This document shows positions 8,315 through 15,167 of a stretch of 22,545 nt of DNA, piece by piece. The notes below the pieces were generated by a model that did no database searches, was not told the origin of the DNA, and worked only from the letters and a program-made list of their open reading frames with translations. Position numbers and translations under genes: made by a program. Numbering within the stretch: position 1 is the first letter of the stretch; every line of letters starts with the position of its first letter. The stretch covers positions 1 to 22,545 of the forward strand of contig CABSDO010000021.1 in the NCBI GenBank assembly GCA_902476475.1, given 5' to 3'. Source of the DNA: an uncultured Collinsella sp. (GTDB lineage: Bacteria > Actinomycetota > Coriobacteriia > Coriobacteriales > Coriobacteriaceae).

Positions 8315-9520
8315 ATGACTGCAACTGCACCCGCAGCACCCGCTAAGGTGTACTTCACCAACTTGCGCACGCATGCTCGCGAGAGCCAGCTCGACAAGCT
8401 CAAACGCCTTATTCGCCGCGCCGGAATTGAGCAGATCGACTTTGAGAACAAGTTCGTCGCCATCAAGATTCACTTTGGTGAGCTGGGCAACCTGAGCTTT
8501 TTGCGCCCCAACTACGCCCGCGCCGTCGCGGACGTGGTGAAGGAGCTGGGCGGCAAGCCCTTCCTCACTGACTGCAATACGCTCTATGTCGGTAGCCGCA
8601 AAAACGCGCTCGAGCACATCGACACCGCCTACCAGAACGGCTTTACCCCGTATGCCACGGGTTGCCAGATCATCATCGCCGACGGCCTCAAGGGCACCGA
8701 CGAGGCGCTCGTCCCGGTCGAGGGCGGCGAGTACGTGCACGAGGCCAAGATCGGTCAGGCGCTCATGGATGCCGATATCGTGATCAGCCTCACCCACTTT
8801 AAGGGTCATGAGCAGGCCGGTTTTGGCGGCGCCATGAAGAACCTGGGTATGGGAGGCGGCAGCCGTGCCGGCAAGATGGAGCAGCATGCCGCCGGCAAGC
8901 CGAACGTCTCGACCGAGCACTGCGTTGGCTGCCGTGCCTGCGAAAAGATCTGCGCGCACAACGCTGTCTCGTTCGACGGCACCCGCGAGCGCGAGCTTGC
9001 CAGCGGCGCTACTCGCACGGTGCACGTGGCCGCTATCGACCACGATCGCTGCGTGGGCTGCGGACGCTGCATTGCGGCATGCAACCAGGACTGCATCAAG
9101 CCCGGCTATGACGCCGCGGCCGACGTGCTCAACTGCAAGATCGCCGAGTATACGAAGGCCGTTGTCGACGGCCGCCCGAGCTTCCATATCTCGCTTGCCA
9201 TGGATATCAGCCCCAACTGCGATTGCCATCCCGAAAACGATACGCCTATCGTCAACGACATCGGCATGTTCGCGAGCTTCGACCCGGTCGCCATCGACCA
9301 GGCCTGCGCCGATGCTGTCATGGCATCCGAGCCGCTGCCCAACACCGAGCTCACCGATAGCGCGGCCAAGATGGAGCACAACCACGAGCATCTGGAGGGC
9401 GAGCAGGCTAAGGACCCCTTCTGCATCACGCATCCCGACACCGACTGGCGAGTGTGCATCGCGCATGCCGAGAAGATCGGCCTGGGCACGAGCGAGTATG
9501 AGCTCATCGAGGTCAAGTAG
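8315..9520 (+). CDS. DUF362 protein with two 4Fe-4S ferredoxin motifs
   Basis: Cytoplasmic iron-sulfur protein of the DUF362 family, 401 residues. The N-terminal part (about 10-190) matches DUF362, including IKIHFGELGN (51-60) and the Gly-rich HFKGHEQAGFGGAMKN (161-176). A two-cluster ferredoxin insert follows: C203, C206, C209, C213 and C246, C249, C252, C256, each CxxCxxCxxxC. Neither fourth cysteine is followed by the usual proline (Ala214 and Asn257). The DUF362 fold resumes to the C-terminus. Such proteins are widespread in anaerobes and their reaction is unsettled; electron transfer is likely from the clusters, but no substrate can be named. No redox partner lies nearby. It is a single-gene unit with its own promoter and a strong terminator. 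Confidence 0.93.
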   Translation: MTATAPAAPAKVYFTNLRTHARESQLDKLKRLIRRAGIEQIDFENKFVAIKIHFGELGNLSFLRPNYARAVADVVKELGGKPFLTDCNTLYVGSRKNALEHIDTAYQNGFTPYATGCQIIIADGLKGTDEALVPVEGGEYVHEAKIGQALMDADIVISLTHFKGHEQAGFGGAMKNLGMGGGSRAGKMEQHAAGKPNVSTEHCVGCRACEKICAHNAVSFDGTRERELASGATRTVHVAAIDHDRCVGCGRCIAACNQDCIKPGYDAAADVLNCKIAEYTKAVVDGRPSFHISLAMDISPNCDCHPENDTPIVNDIGMFASFDPVAIDQACADAVMASEPLPNTELTDSAAKMEHNHEHLEGEQAKDPFCITHPDTDWRVCIAHAEKIGLGTSEYELIEVK

Positions 9521-9567
9521 CGCCTAGCTATTGGACAAAATAAGCGCCTTTGTAGCACAACGTTAGT

Positions 9568-9607
9568 AAAAGCCGCCCGTGAGCACAGTGCCCACGGGCG
9601 GCTTTTT
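9568..9607 (+). terminator. Rho-independent terminator after the DUF362 gene
   Basis: AGCCGCCCGTG (9571-9581) pairs perfectly with CACGGGCGGCT (9593-9603), extended by AAA/TTT and ending in five T residues. The flanking A and T runs make it usable in both directions, so it may also serve the convergent hydrolase gene ending at 9652. Confidence 0.9.
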
Positions 9608-9651
9608 GGAAGTGCTAGGGGGTCAGATAGACCAGTAAACCGTCCTATTTC

Positions 9652-10617
9652 CTAAAAATACTCGTCGAGGAAGTTGTCGACCGTGTTCCAGTAGAGTTCG
9701 GGGTCGACCTGCGCGCTCTTGGCGTGGGTGGCGCCATGGACGGTGAGCTTTTGCTTGACCTTGCTGGCGCACGCGTCGTAGTTTTGGTCGAGCATGCTGT
9801 ACGGCACAAAGGTGTCTTGGTCACCGTGGATAAACAGCATGGGAACCGTCGCGCGCTTGAGTTGCTCCACACTGCTCGCCTTATGAAAGTCGTAGCCCGC
9901 GCGCACGTTGCACACCAAGTTTGCTACATCGAGCAAGGGAAAGCTGGGCAGGCCGAACACGTCCTTGAGCTGCAGAGAAAACTCGTCCCAAACACTCGTA
10001 TAACCGCAGTCCTCGATAATGCATTTCACGTTTGCGGGCAGAGACTCCCCCGCGACGTTCATGGCGGTTGCCGCACCCATCGACTCGCCAAAGACCAGGA
10101 TGCGCGCCTCGGGGTCAGCCTGAACGATTTGCTCGATCCATGCGACGATGTCGAGGCGCTCGGGCCAGCCCATGCCGATATAGTCGCCGCCGGAGCGCTC
10201 GTGGGCGCGGGCGGCGGGTGCGAGTACGTTCATGCCGCGGTCGTGGAATCGCTTGACGTATCGGGCCATACCGATGGGCTCGTTGGTATATCCATGCAGG
10301 CAGACGGCGTAGTCGTGTGTGCTCTCCGACGCAGCAAAATACCAGGCGGCAAGCTCGGTCCCGTCGTCCGCGGTGAGGCTGCTGCTCTCGCGGTTTTCCT
10401 TAAACCACGCCCGTGCCTCGCCCTCCTCGGCGTCCATCTGCTCGCCCTTTTCGGCGTCCTTGCCGTCCTGCATCATCTTCATGGTGTAGGGCGCTTGGGG
10501 ATTCAGGGCAAAGTCGAACAAGAAGTTGCCGGCAAACCCCAGCAGCGCGACAACGAGCACCAGCGCAACGACGCCGGCTATCTTGAGCTTTCGATGGGAA
10601 CGTGCGTTTTGAGACAT
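9652..10617 (-). CDS. Membrane-anchored alpha/beta hydrolase (YqkD-like)
   Basis: Serine hydrolase of the alpha/beta fold, 321 residues. A single N-terminal hydrophobic segment (about 12-35, after basic residues) should anchor it in the membrane with the enzyme outside. The catalytic set is visible: nucleophile elbow GESMG with S179, acid D268 in HGDQDTFVP (264-272), and histidine H298 in VHGATHAKS. The oxyanion region is probably VCLHGYTNE (105-113). The overall pattern resembles Bacillus YqkD and related BAAT/prolyl-oligopeptidase-like hydrolases; the substrate (ester, acyl or peptide) is unknown. It is transcribed alone on the minus strand, from a well-formed promoter at 10667-10695. The ORF ends with TAG at 9654-9652, convergent with the DUF362 gene. 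Confidence 0.92.
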   Translation of the reverse strand: MSQNARSHRKLKIAGVVALVLVVALLGFAGNFLFDFALNPQAPYTMKMMQDGKDAEKGEQMDAEEGEARAWFKENRESSSLTADDGTELAAWYFAASESTHDYAVCLHGYTNEPIGMARYVKRFHDRGMNVLAPAARAHERSGGDYIGMGWPERLDIVAWIEQIVQADPEARILVFGESMGAATAMNVAGESLPANVKCIIEDCGYTSVWDEFSLQLKDVFGLPSFPLLDVANLVCNVRAGYDFHKASSVEQLKRATVPMLFIHGDQDTFVPYSMLDQNYDACASKVKQKLTVHGATHAKSAQVDPELYWNTVDNFLDEYF

Positions 10618-10666
10618 AAGAAGCTTTCCTATAAGATGTTAATACATCAACATTTAATGCAAGCGC

Positions 10667-10695
10667 ATTATGGACGTTCGCCGTTGATGCGTCAA
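10667..10695 (-). promoter_or_regulatory. Promoter of the alpha/beta hydrolase gene
   Basis: On the minus strand, TTGACG (10695-10690) and CATAAT (10672-10667) are separated by exactly 17 nt and lie 50 nt before the ATG. The -10 lies in a perfect inverted repeat TAATGC-AAGC-GCATTA (10655-10670), and the -35 in a near-palindrome GTTGATGCGTCAAC (10683-10696). Either could be a repressor site. Confidence 0.65.
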
Positions 10696-10750
10696 CAGAC
10701 AAAGAATGGGTAAACAAAGGGTCACGTATGGTGCAAATTTCGCACGTACC

Positions 10751-10778
10751 TAGACGCTTTGATATAGTGTTGAGAACT
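10751..10778 (+). promoter_or_regulatory. Candidate promoter of the hemolysin III family gene
   Basis: TATAGT (10773-10778) is a good -10; TAGACG (10751-10756) at 16 nt is a weak -35. The start would be about 20 nt before the GGAGGA ribosome binding site at 10789-10794. Confidence 0.45.
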
Positions 10779-10803
10779 CTTTACGTTGGAGGATGTAACC
10801 GGC

Positions 10804-11487
10804 ATGTCCGATTCGAGCGACAGTTCTAAGCCGCGACCCAAGACCGCGGCCGTTCCACACTACACGGTGGGTGAGGAGATCATGAACTCCGTCACCCATG
10901 GTGTCGGCTGCCTGCTGGGTATCGCGGGCCTGGTGCTCCTGATCGTATTCGCCGCCCTGCGCGGCGGAGGCCCGGCCCACATGGCCGCGGCGATTGTCTA
11001 TGGCGTCAGCATTATCCTCGAATACCTAGCCTCCACGCTCTACCACGCGATTCAGCCCGCGCGCGCCAAGCGCGTGTTTCGCATCATCGACCACAGCTGC
11101 ATCTACCTGCTCATAGCCGGCAGCTATACGCCGTTTTGCCTTATCACGCTCGCAAACGACGGCGGCGCTGTGCTGTTCTTTGCCGTATGGGCCATCGCCA
11201 TTATCGGCATCGCCCTCGAGTGCTTTATGCGCGAGCGTCAACCGCACTGGGTAAGCGGCCTGGTCTACCTGCTGATGGGCTGGCTCGTTGTCTTTAAGCT
11301 GCCCGAACTTGTGTCGCTGCTCAACCCCGTGCCACTTGCCCTGCTCGCCGTCGGCGGCGTGTGCTACACCGCGGGCGTGCCGTTCTATATCGCCAAAAAC
11401 GTGCGCTACCTGCACAGCGTGTTCCACCTGTGGGTGCTCGCCGGCAGTATCTTCCAGTTCATGGCGGTGATCCTCTTCGTAATCTAG
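10804..11487 (+). CDS. trhA: Hemolysin III / PAQR family membrane protein (TrhA-like)
   Basis: Seven-helix membrane protein of the hemolysin III/PAQR superfamily, 227 residues, the normal bacterial length. Family motifs are present: EEIMNSVTHGVG near the N-terminus, STLYHA at the end of the second helix, the IDHSCIYLLIAGSYTPF block, and HSVFHLWVLAGS in the last helix. The histidines of STLYH and HSVFH plus the aspartate of IDHS correspond to the metal site of this superfamily. Bacterial members are linked to membrane energetics and lipid homeostasis; the hemolysin name is historical. ATG 10804 has GGAGGA 9 nt upstream; an in-frame TTG at 10786 precedes that site and is not the start. Confidence 0.93.
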   Translation: MSDSSDSSKPRPKTAAVPHYTVGEEIMNSVTHGVGCLLGIAGLVLLIVFAALRGGGPAHMAAAIVYGVSIILEYLASTLYHAIQPARAKRVFRIIDHSCIYLLIAGSYTPFCLITLANDGGAVLFFAVWAIAIIGIALECFMRERQPHWVSGLVYLLMGWLVVFKLPELVSLLNPVPLALLAVGGVCYTAGVPFYIAKNVRYLHSVFHLWVLAGSIFQFMAVILFVI

Positions 11488-11532
11488 CGACCACGCCTGC
11501 GCGCTCGCGTCCTTGTTTGGGCGCCGGTGCAA

Positions 11533-11560
11533 TTGCCGTATCCGCCGTCAACGTTTTAAT
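11533..11560 (+). promoter_or_regulatory. Candidate promoter of the CorC/HlyC-like gene
   Basis: TTGCCG (11533-11538) and TTTAAT (11555-11560, 5 of 6 to consensus) are 16 nt apart, about 37 nt before the ATG. Downstream GGAGG (11578-11582) lies 15 nt from the ATG and can pair with CTCC (11592-11595), so the ribosome binding site may be partly hidden in a small hairpin. Confidence 0.4.
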
Positions 11561-11597
11561 CCGACGTCCCGAATCTTGGAGGTTCGAGAAACTCCCG

Positions 11598-12971
11598 ATG
11601 GACATAACCATCTCCCTTATCACCACCCTCGTTTTGACTCTCATCAACGGCTACTTCTCTATGTCCGAGATGGCGCTCACCACGGCCAAGCGCGCCGTGC
11701 TGGAGCACGAGGCCGAGGAAGGCGACAAGCGCGCCGAGCGTGCCATTAAGCTGGCTGCCGACTCCGACCAGCTGCTCGCCACCATCCAGGTTGCCATTAC
11801 GCTCGTGGGCTTCGCCTCGTCCGCCGTCGCCTCGACGAGTCTGTCCGACCCGCTCGCCACGTGGCTCATGAGCTTTGGCACCGCGCCGCTCTCCGCCATC
11901 GCACGCGGCCTGGCGCCGGTCATCATCACCGTCGCGGTCGCCTTCGTGTCCATCGTGATTGGCGAGCTTGTGCCCAAACGCATTGGTCTGGCCAATGCCG
12001 AGGGCGTATCCAAGCAGGTCGTGGGACCGTTGTCGTTTTTCCAAAAGATCGCCCGTCCGCTCGTGTGGCTGACCGGCGCCTGCTCCGATGGCCTGGCCCG
12101 CATCCTGCGCATCAAGAGCGCCGACGACCGCCAGAACGTCTCGGAGGAAGAGATCAAGTACATGGTCTCGGAGCAGGACGACCTGCTCGACGAGGAAAAG
12201 CGCATGATCCACGAGATCTTCGACCTAGGCGACACCGTTGCCCGCGAGGTCATGGTGCCGCGCGTGGACACCACCATGTGCGAGGACGACGAGACGGTCG
12301 CCGACGTGTTGTCCACCATGCGCCAGACCGGCTTCAGCCGCATCCCCGTCTATCACGAGGACCCCGACAACGTCGCGGGCATCGCGCACATCAAGGACCT
12401 GATCCAGCCCGCGCTCGACGGCAAGGGCGACCAGCCCATCGCCAGCTATTTGCGCGACGCCACCTTTGTACCCGACACCAAGGACATCCTGCCGCTGCTG
12501 TCCGAGATGCAGACCTCGCACGACCAGATCGTGGTGGTCGTGGACGAGTACGGCGGCACGGCCGGCATCATCACCATCGAGGACATCGTCGAGGAGATCG
12601 TCGGCGAGATCGAGGACGAGTTCGACCCCGACAACAAGTATCTCACGCGCCTTTCGCGCCGCGAGTGGCTCGTTGATGGGCGTTTTTCGTGCGATGACGC
12701 GATTGAGCTTGGTTGGCCGCTCGAGGAAAGCGATGATTATGAGACCATCGCCGGCTGGATTTTGGAGCTTTGCGACTCGGTGCCCGACATCGGAGAGGTG
12801 TTTGAGGTTGCCGGGTACAAGTTTAAAGTGCAGTCGATGCGTGGCCAGCGCATCTCGCTCATCCGCGTGATCGCTCCGGCCGAAACCGATAAGAAGGATT
12901 CCGAGTCTTCGGCAGAGAAGCCGGCGGCGTCGGGTGCGGGCTCTGTGGACCCGCACGACGGCGACGAGTAG
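11598..12971 (+). CDS. CorC/HlyC (CNNM/DUF21) family membrane protein
   Basis: Membrane protein of the CNNM/CorC family, linked to Mg2+ (or Na+/Mg2+) efflux and sensing. 457 residues in family order: DUF21/CNNM membrane domain (about 1-190), starting with ITTLVLTLINGYFSMSEMAL and containing VAITLVGFASSAVAS; a CBS pair (about 217-335) with MVPRVD and TAGIITIEDIVEEIVGEI; and a C-terminal CorC_HlyC domain (about 345-430). A Glu/Asp/Ser-rich tail follows. ATG 11598 matches the usual N-terminus; no better start exists although the GGAGG is 15 nt away. It lies 24 nt ahead of the small HxxEH protein and is likely cotranscribed with it. Confidence 0.93.
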   Translation: MDITISLITTLVLTLINGYFSMSEMALTTAKRAVLEHEAEEGDKRAERAIKLAADSDQLLATIQVAITLVGFASSAVASTSLSDPLATWLMSFGTAPLSAIARGLAPVIITVAVAFVSIVIGELVPKRIGLANAEGVSKQVVGPLSFFQKIARPLVWLTGACSDGLARILRIKSADDRQNVSEEEIKYMVSEQDDLLDEEKRMIHEIFDLGDTVAREVMVPRVDTTMCEDDETVADVLSTMRQTGFSRIPVYHEDPDNVAGIAHIKDLIQPALDGKGDQPIASYLRDATFVPDTKDILPLLSEMQTSHDQIVVVVDEYGGTAGIITIEDIVEEIVGEIEDEFDPDNKYLTRLSRREWLVDGRFSCDDAIELGWPLEESDDYETIAGWILELCDSVPDIGEVFEVAGYKFKVQSMRGQRISLIRVIAPAETDKKDSESSAEKPAASGAGSVDPHDGDE

Positions 12972-12995
12972 GACAAGGAAGAGTAGGGGAGAGTT

Positions 12996-13814
12996 ATGGC
13001 AGGCCTGTTCAACATCCTTAAGGTCACCGTCAGCGAGGACAAGATCTGCGCGCATGTGCTGGTGAACCCCGGCATGCCGCTCATGACCTCGGAGGATATC
13101 GAGGCCACGGCGCGCGTGTATTACCTGGTGCCGGCGATTGCCAAGCACCTGTGCCTGGGTGATTCCGGTCGCGAGTTCCAGGACTGCATGGGCCAGACCG
13201 AGCTTTGCCATCTGCTTGAGCATGTGACGGTCGAGCTCATGAACGAGACCGGTCTTGCCAGCAGCATCTCGTGCGGCCGCACGCGCGTAAGCGAGCACGA
13301 CGAGCGCGTCTTTGAGGTTGAGCTTTCGTGCCCCGACGACGCGCTGGCCATCGGTGCGCTGTCTTCGGCCACCTTTATGATGGACTGGGCGTACCTGCAC
13401 GCCGACCAGCCTGCCCCCGACGTGGAGGGCACGGTCGCGGGCCTGCGCAACCTGGTGCTGGGCATGCGCGCCGAGGCCGAGGGCAAGGATCCTCACGAGG
13501 CCGTCGCCGCTGCGAACGGCGAAGATGCCGCCGAGGGCGAGGGCGCTGACGAGGGCGATGTGCCGGTCGATGCCGAGCCCGTTGCCGATGCGACCGCCGA
13601 GCCCCAGGGCGTCCCCAACTTTGACGACGAGCCCCAGGTGGCGATTGATACCGAGGGCGCGGTTGCCGAGAACCACGAGGCCTCCGCTGCCGTCTTTGGC
13701 GGTGCTGCGACGGTTCCGGCAGGACCTGCGCATGAGGGCGGCCTGCCGCTCGTGGACGGCGCCGGCGAGGACCCGGGTGCCACGGTGGCCATGCCGGCTA
13801 TGCCCCAAGAGTAG
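12996..13814 (+). CDS. Small protein resembling the N-domain of cyanophycin synthetase, HxxEH motif, acidic tail
   Basis: 272 residues, soluble, no signal peptide. Residues ~1-150 resemble the N-terminal domain of cyanophycin synthetase (CphA): the block CHLLEHVTVEL (71-81), the GRTR (94-97) shortly after, then FEVELSCPDD (106-115). In CphA the equivalent stretch reads like GHxxEHVALEL...FGRTR. H72-x-x-E75-H76 is an HxxEH motif, as in inverzincin metallopeptidases. The Mur-ligase and ATP-grasp parts of CphA are absent. Residues ~155-272 are low complexity, rich in Ala, Glu, Asp, Gly and Pro, and probably disordered. The start ATG 12996 has AGGGGAG (12985-12991) upstream. Domain recognition is from memory of the family pattern, so function (peptidase-like, binding, or scaffold) is open. 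Confidence 0.7.
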   Translation: MAGLFNILKVTVSEDKICAHVLVNPGMPLMTSEDIEATARVYYLVPAIAKHLCLGDSGREFQDCMGQTELCHLLEHVTVELMNETGLASSISCGRTRVSEHDERVFEVELSCPDDALAIGALSSATFMMDWAYLHADQPAPDVEGTVAGLRNLVLGMRAEAEGKDPHEAVAAANGEDAAEGEGADEGDVPVDAEPVADATAEPQGVPNFDDEPQVAIDTEGAVAENHEASAAVFGGAATVPAGPAHEGGLPLVDGAGEDPGATVAMPAMPQE

Positions 13815-13893
13815 GCCTACGCGTTTATCACCATCACGTACCTGCGCCTTTGCCGTACGCAGATGAGCGGAGCGGCAAGTGATGCGCTGCGGG

Positions 13894-13899
13894 TATAAT
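13894..13899 (+). promoter_or_regulatory. Consensus -10 ahead of the YtxH/PRC operon
   Basis: A perfect TATAAT in the 136-nt gap before the gene at 13951; no clear -35 at the right distance. The predicted leader contains a perfect 6-bp hairpin, GGGCAC (13918-13923) and GTGCCC (13928-13933), 2 nt before the AGGAG ribosome binding site. Confidence 0.55.
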
Positions 13900-13950
13900 G
13901 GACAGCATTCAAACGGTGGGCACCGACGTGCCCGCAGGAGAGGAATGATC

Positions 13951-14340
13951 ATGGGTAAGACTTTCAGCTTTGTCTCCGGCGCACTTTTTGGTGCCGCTGC
14001 CGGCGCTATTGTCGGTGTTGCTCTGGCCCCGCGCTCGGGCGCCGAGACCCGCGCCATGGCTGCCGATATCGCCAACGATGCCTGGGACAATATGCGCGAC
14101 ACCTACGAGCACAGCGCCGAGGAGGCCCGTGCTGCGGTGAATGACTTTGGCCCGATGGTCGACGCCAAGACCGACGACCTGCGCGCCAAGGTCGACTTGG
14201 CCCGCGAGCGCATGGACCAACTGCGCGAGCAGCTCAACGATGCCATCTCGGGCGGCAACGTGACGCCTGCCGCCGACGTCGTGGTCGAGAACGCCGTCGA
14301 GGCTGATACCGAGGCTGCGGAGCCCTCGACCGAGGCATAA
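13951..14340 (+). CDS. YtxH-like small membrane-anchored protein
   Basis: 129 residues. The N-terminus has a Gly/Ala-rich hydrophobic segment (about 5-27, FVSGALFGAAAGAIVGVALA) directly followed by PRSGAETR, the pattern of YtxH/gas-vesicle-like small proteins. The rest (about 30-100) is a charged, probably helical region with heptad-like spacing, then an Ala/Glu-rich tail. Function of such proteins is poorly known; they are often stress- or envelope-associated. ATG 13951 is preferred (AGGAGAGG at 13936-13943, 7 nt away); an in-frame ATG at 13945 is only 4 nt from AGGAG. The stop TAA shares its last base with the ATG of the PRC-barrel gene, so translation is coupled. Confidence 0.75.
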   Translation: MGKTFSFVSGALFGAAAGAIVGVALAPRSGAETRAMAADIANDAWDNMRDTYEHSAEEARAAVNDFGPMVDAKTDDLRAKVDLARERMDQLREQLNDAISGGNVTPAADVVVENAVEADTEAAEPSTEA

Positions 14341-15095
14341 TGCGCGCCGGGGATTTTGTCGGCGCCAAGATCTATCGCAAGCCTACCGAGGACAAGCGCA
14401 CCAAAAAGGACGGCACGCCGCGCAGCCCTAAAAAGCTCGGAAAGATTCACTTTCCGGTCTTTACCCCGGGCGGTACGCGCGTGGTCGGCTTTATGGTCCG
14501 CCAGTCCGATATCGCGGGCATGATCGAGCGTCCCGACCGATTCGTAGCGCTCGACGCCATTGGTGTCTACGAGGGCGCCATTGCGGTCGATGACGTCAAG
14601 GACACGTACGATGCCGCCGCCGCCAAGCGCCTCGGCATCAACCTGGACGATTGCATCATCTGGGTCGGTATGGACGTGCGCACGGAATCAGGCGACGTCG
14701 TGGGCTATTGCTCGGACGTTGAGTTCAAGCCACGCTCGGGCATCGTGCAGGCATTCTATGTGACCGCCGGTGCTGCTTCGAGTGTTTTGGTTGGTGACAC
14801 GCAGGTGCCGCCGACGATGCTGCGCGGCTACGAGAACGGCGCGATGGTCGTCTCGGACGAGGTCAAGTCGCTCGGGTATTCGGGCGGTGCGGCTGCCAAG
14901 GCCGCCGAGGCCAGCGTCGTGGTGGGCGACAAGGTCAAAAAGGGCGCCAAGGTGCTCGACGACAAGGGATCGGTCGCCGTGGACAAGGGCAGCCGCGCAC
15001 TGGGCAAGCAGCTCGGCAAGACGCGCGGCATGTTCAAGGCATTTAAGGACGAATACCAAAAGGCGAGCGGAGGCTCGTCAAAAGCTACAAAATAG
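14340..15095 (+). CDS. PRC-barrel domain protein
   Basis: 251 residues. Two PRC-barrel-like segments are seen: residues ~1-80 (start MRAGDFVGAKIYRK, then FTPGGTRVVGFMVRQSDIAG) and ~97-150 (IIWVGMDVRTESGDVVGYCSDVEF). The PRC fold is a small beta barrel found in ribosome maturation factor RimM, photosynthetic reaction centres and many regulatory or membrane-associated proteins. The C-terminal ~80 residues are Lys/Ala/Gly-rich and basic, with VGDKVKKGAKVLDDKGSVAVDKGS resembling a weak repeat. No membrane segment or signal peptide is seen. It starts on the last base of the upstream stop (TAATG) and probably works with that YtxH-like protein; the role is unknown. A PRC-like domain also begins the MgtE-like protein at 16903. 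Confidence 0.75.
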   Translation: MRAGDFVGAKIYRKPTEDKRTKKDGTPRSPKKLGKIHFPVFTPGGTRVVGFMVRQSDIAGMIERPDRFVALDAIGVYEGAIAVDDVKDTYDAAAAKRLGINLDDCIIWVGMDVRTESGDVVGYCSDVEFKPRSGIVQAFYVTAGAASSVLVGDTQVPPTMLRGYENGAMVVSDEVKSLGYSGGAAAKAAEASVVVGDKVKKGAKVLDDKGSVAVDKGSRALGKQLGKTRGMFKAFKDEYQKASGGSSKATK

Positions 15096-15116
15096 CGACG
15101 TACCAAATGATGGGAG

Positions 15117-15154
15117 GCAAGCCGGAGACCTGTTGCTCCGGCTTGCTGTGTTTA
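15117..15154 (+). terminator. Hairpin after the PRC-barrel gene (probable terminator)
   Basis: GCAAGCCGGAG (15117-15127) and CTCCGGCTTGC (15136-15146) form a perfect 11-bp stem with an 8-nt loop. The following T-rich run is poor (TGTGTTTA), so termination may be partial. The next gene begins 14 nt later. Confidence 0.6.
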
Positions 15155-15167
15155 TGGGGGAGGGCGC

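Noticed and set aside
12225..14102. 625-codon open frame on the minus strand
   Set aside because: Covers the CBS part of the CorC-like gene and the HxxEH protein in reverse; low-complexity, no motifs.
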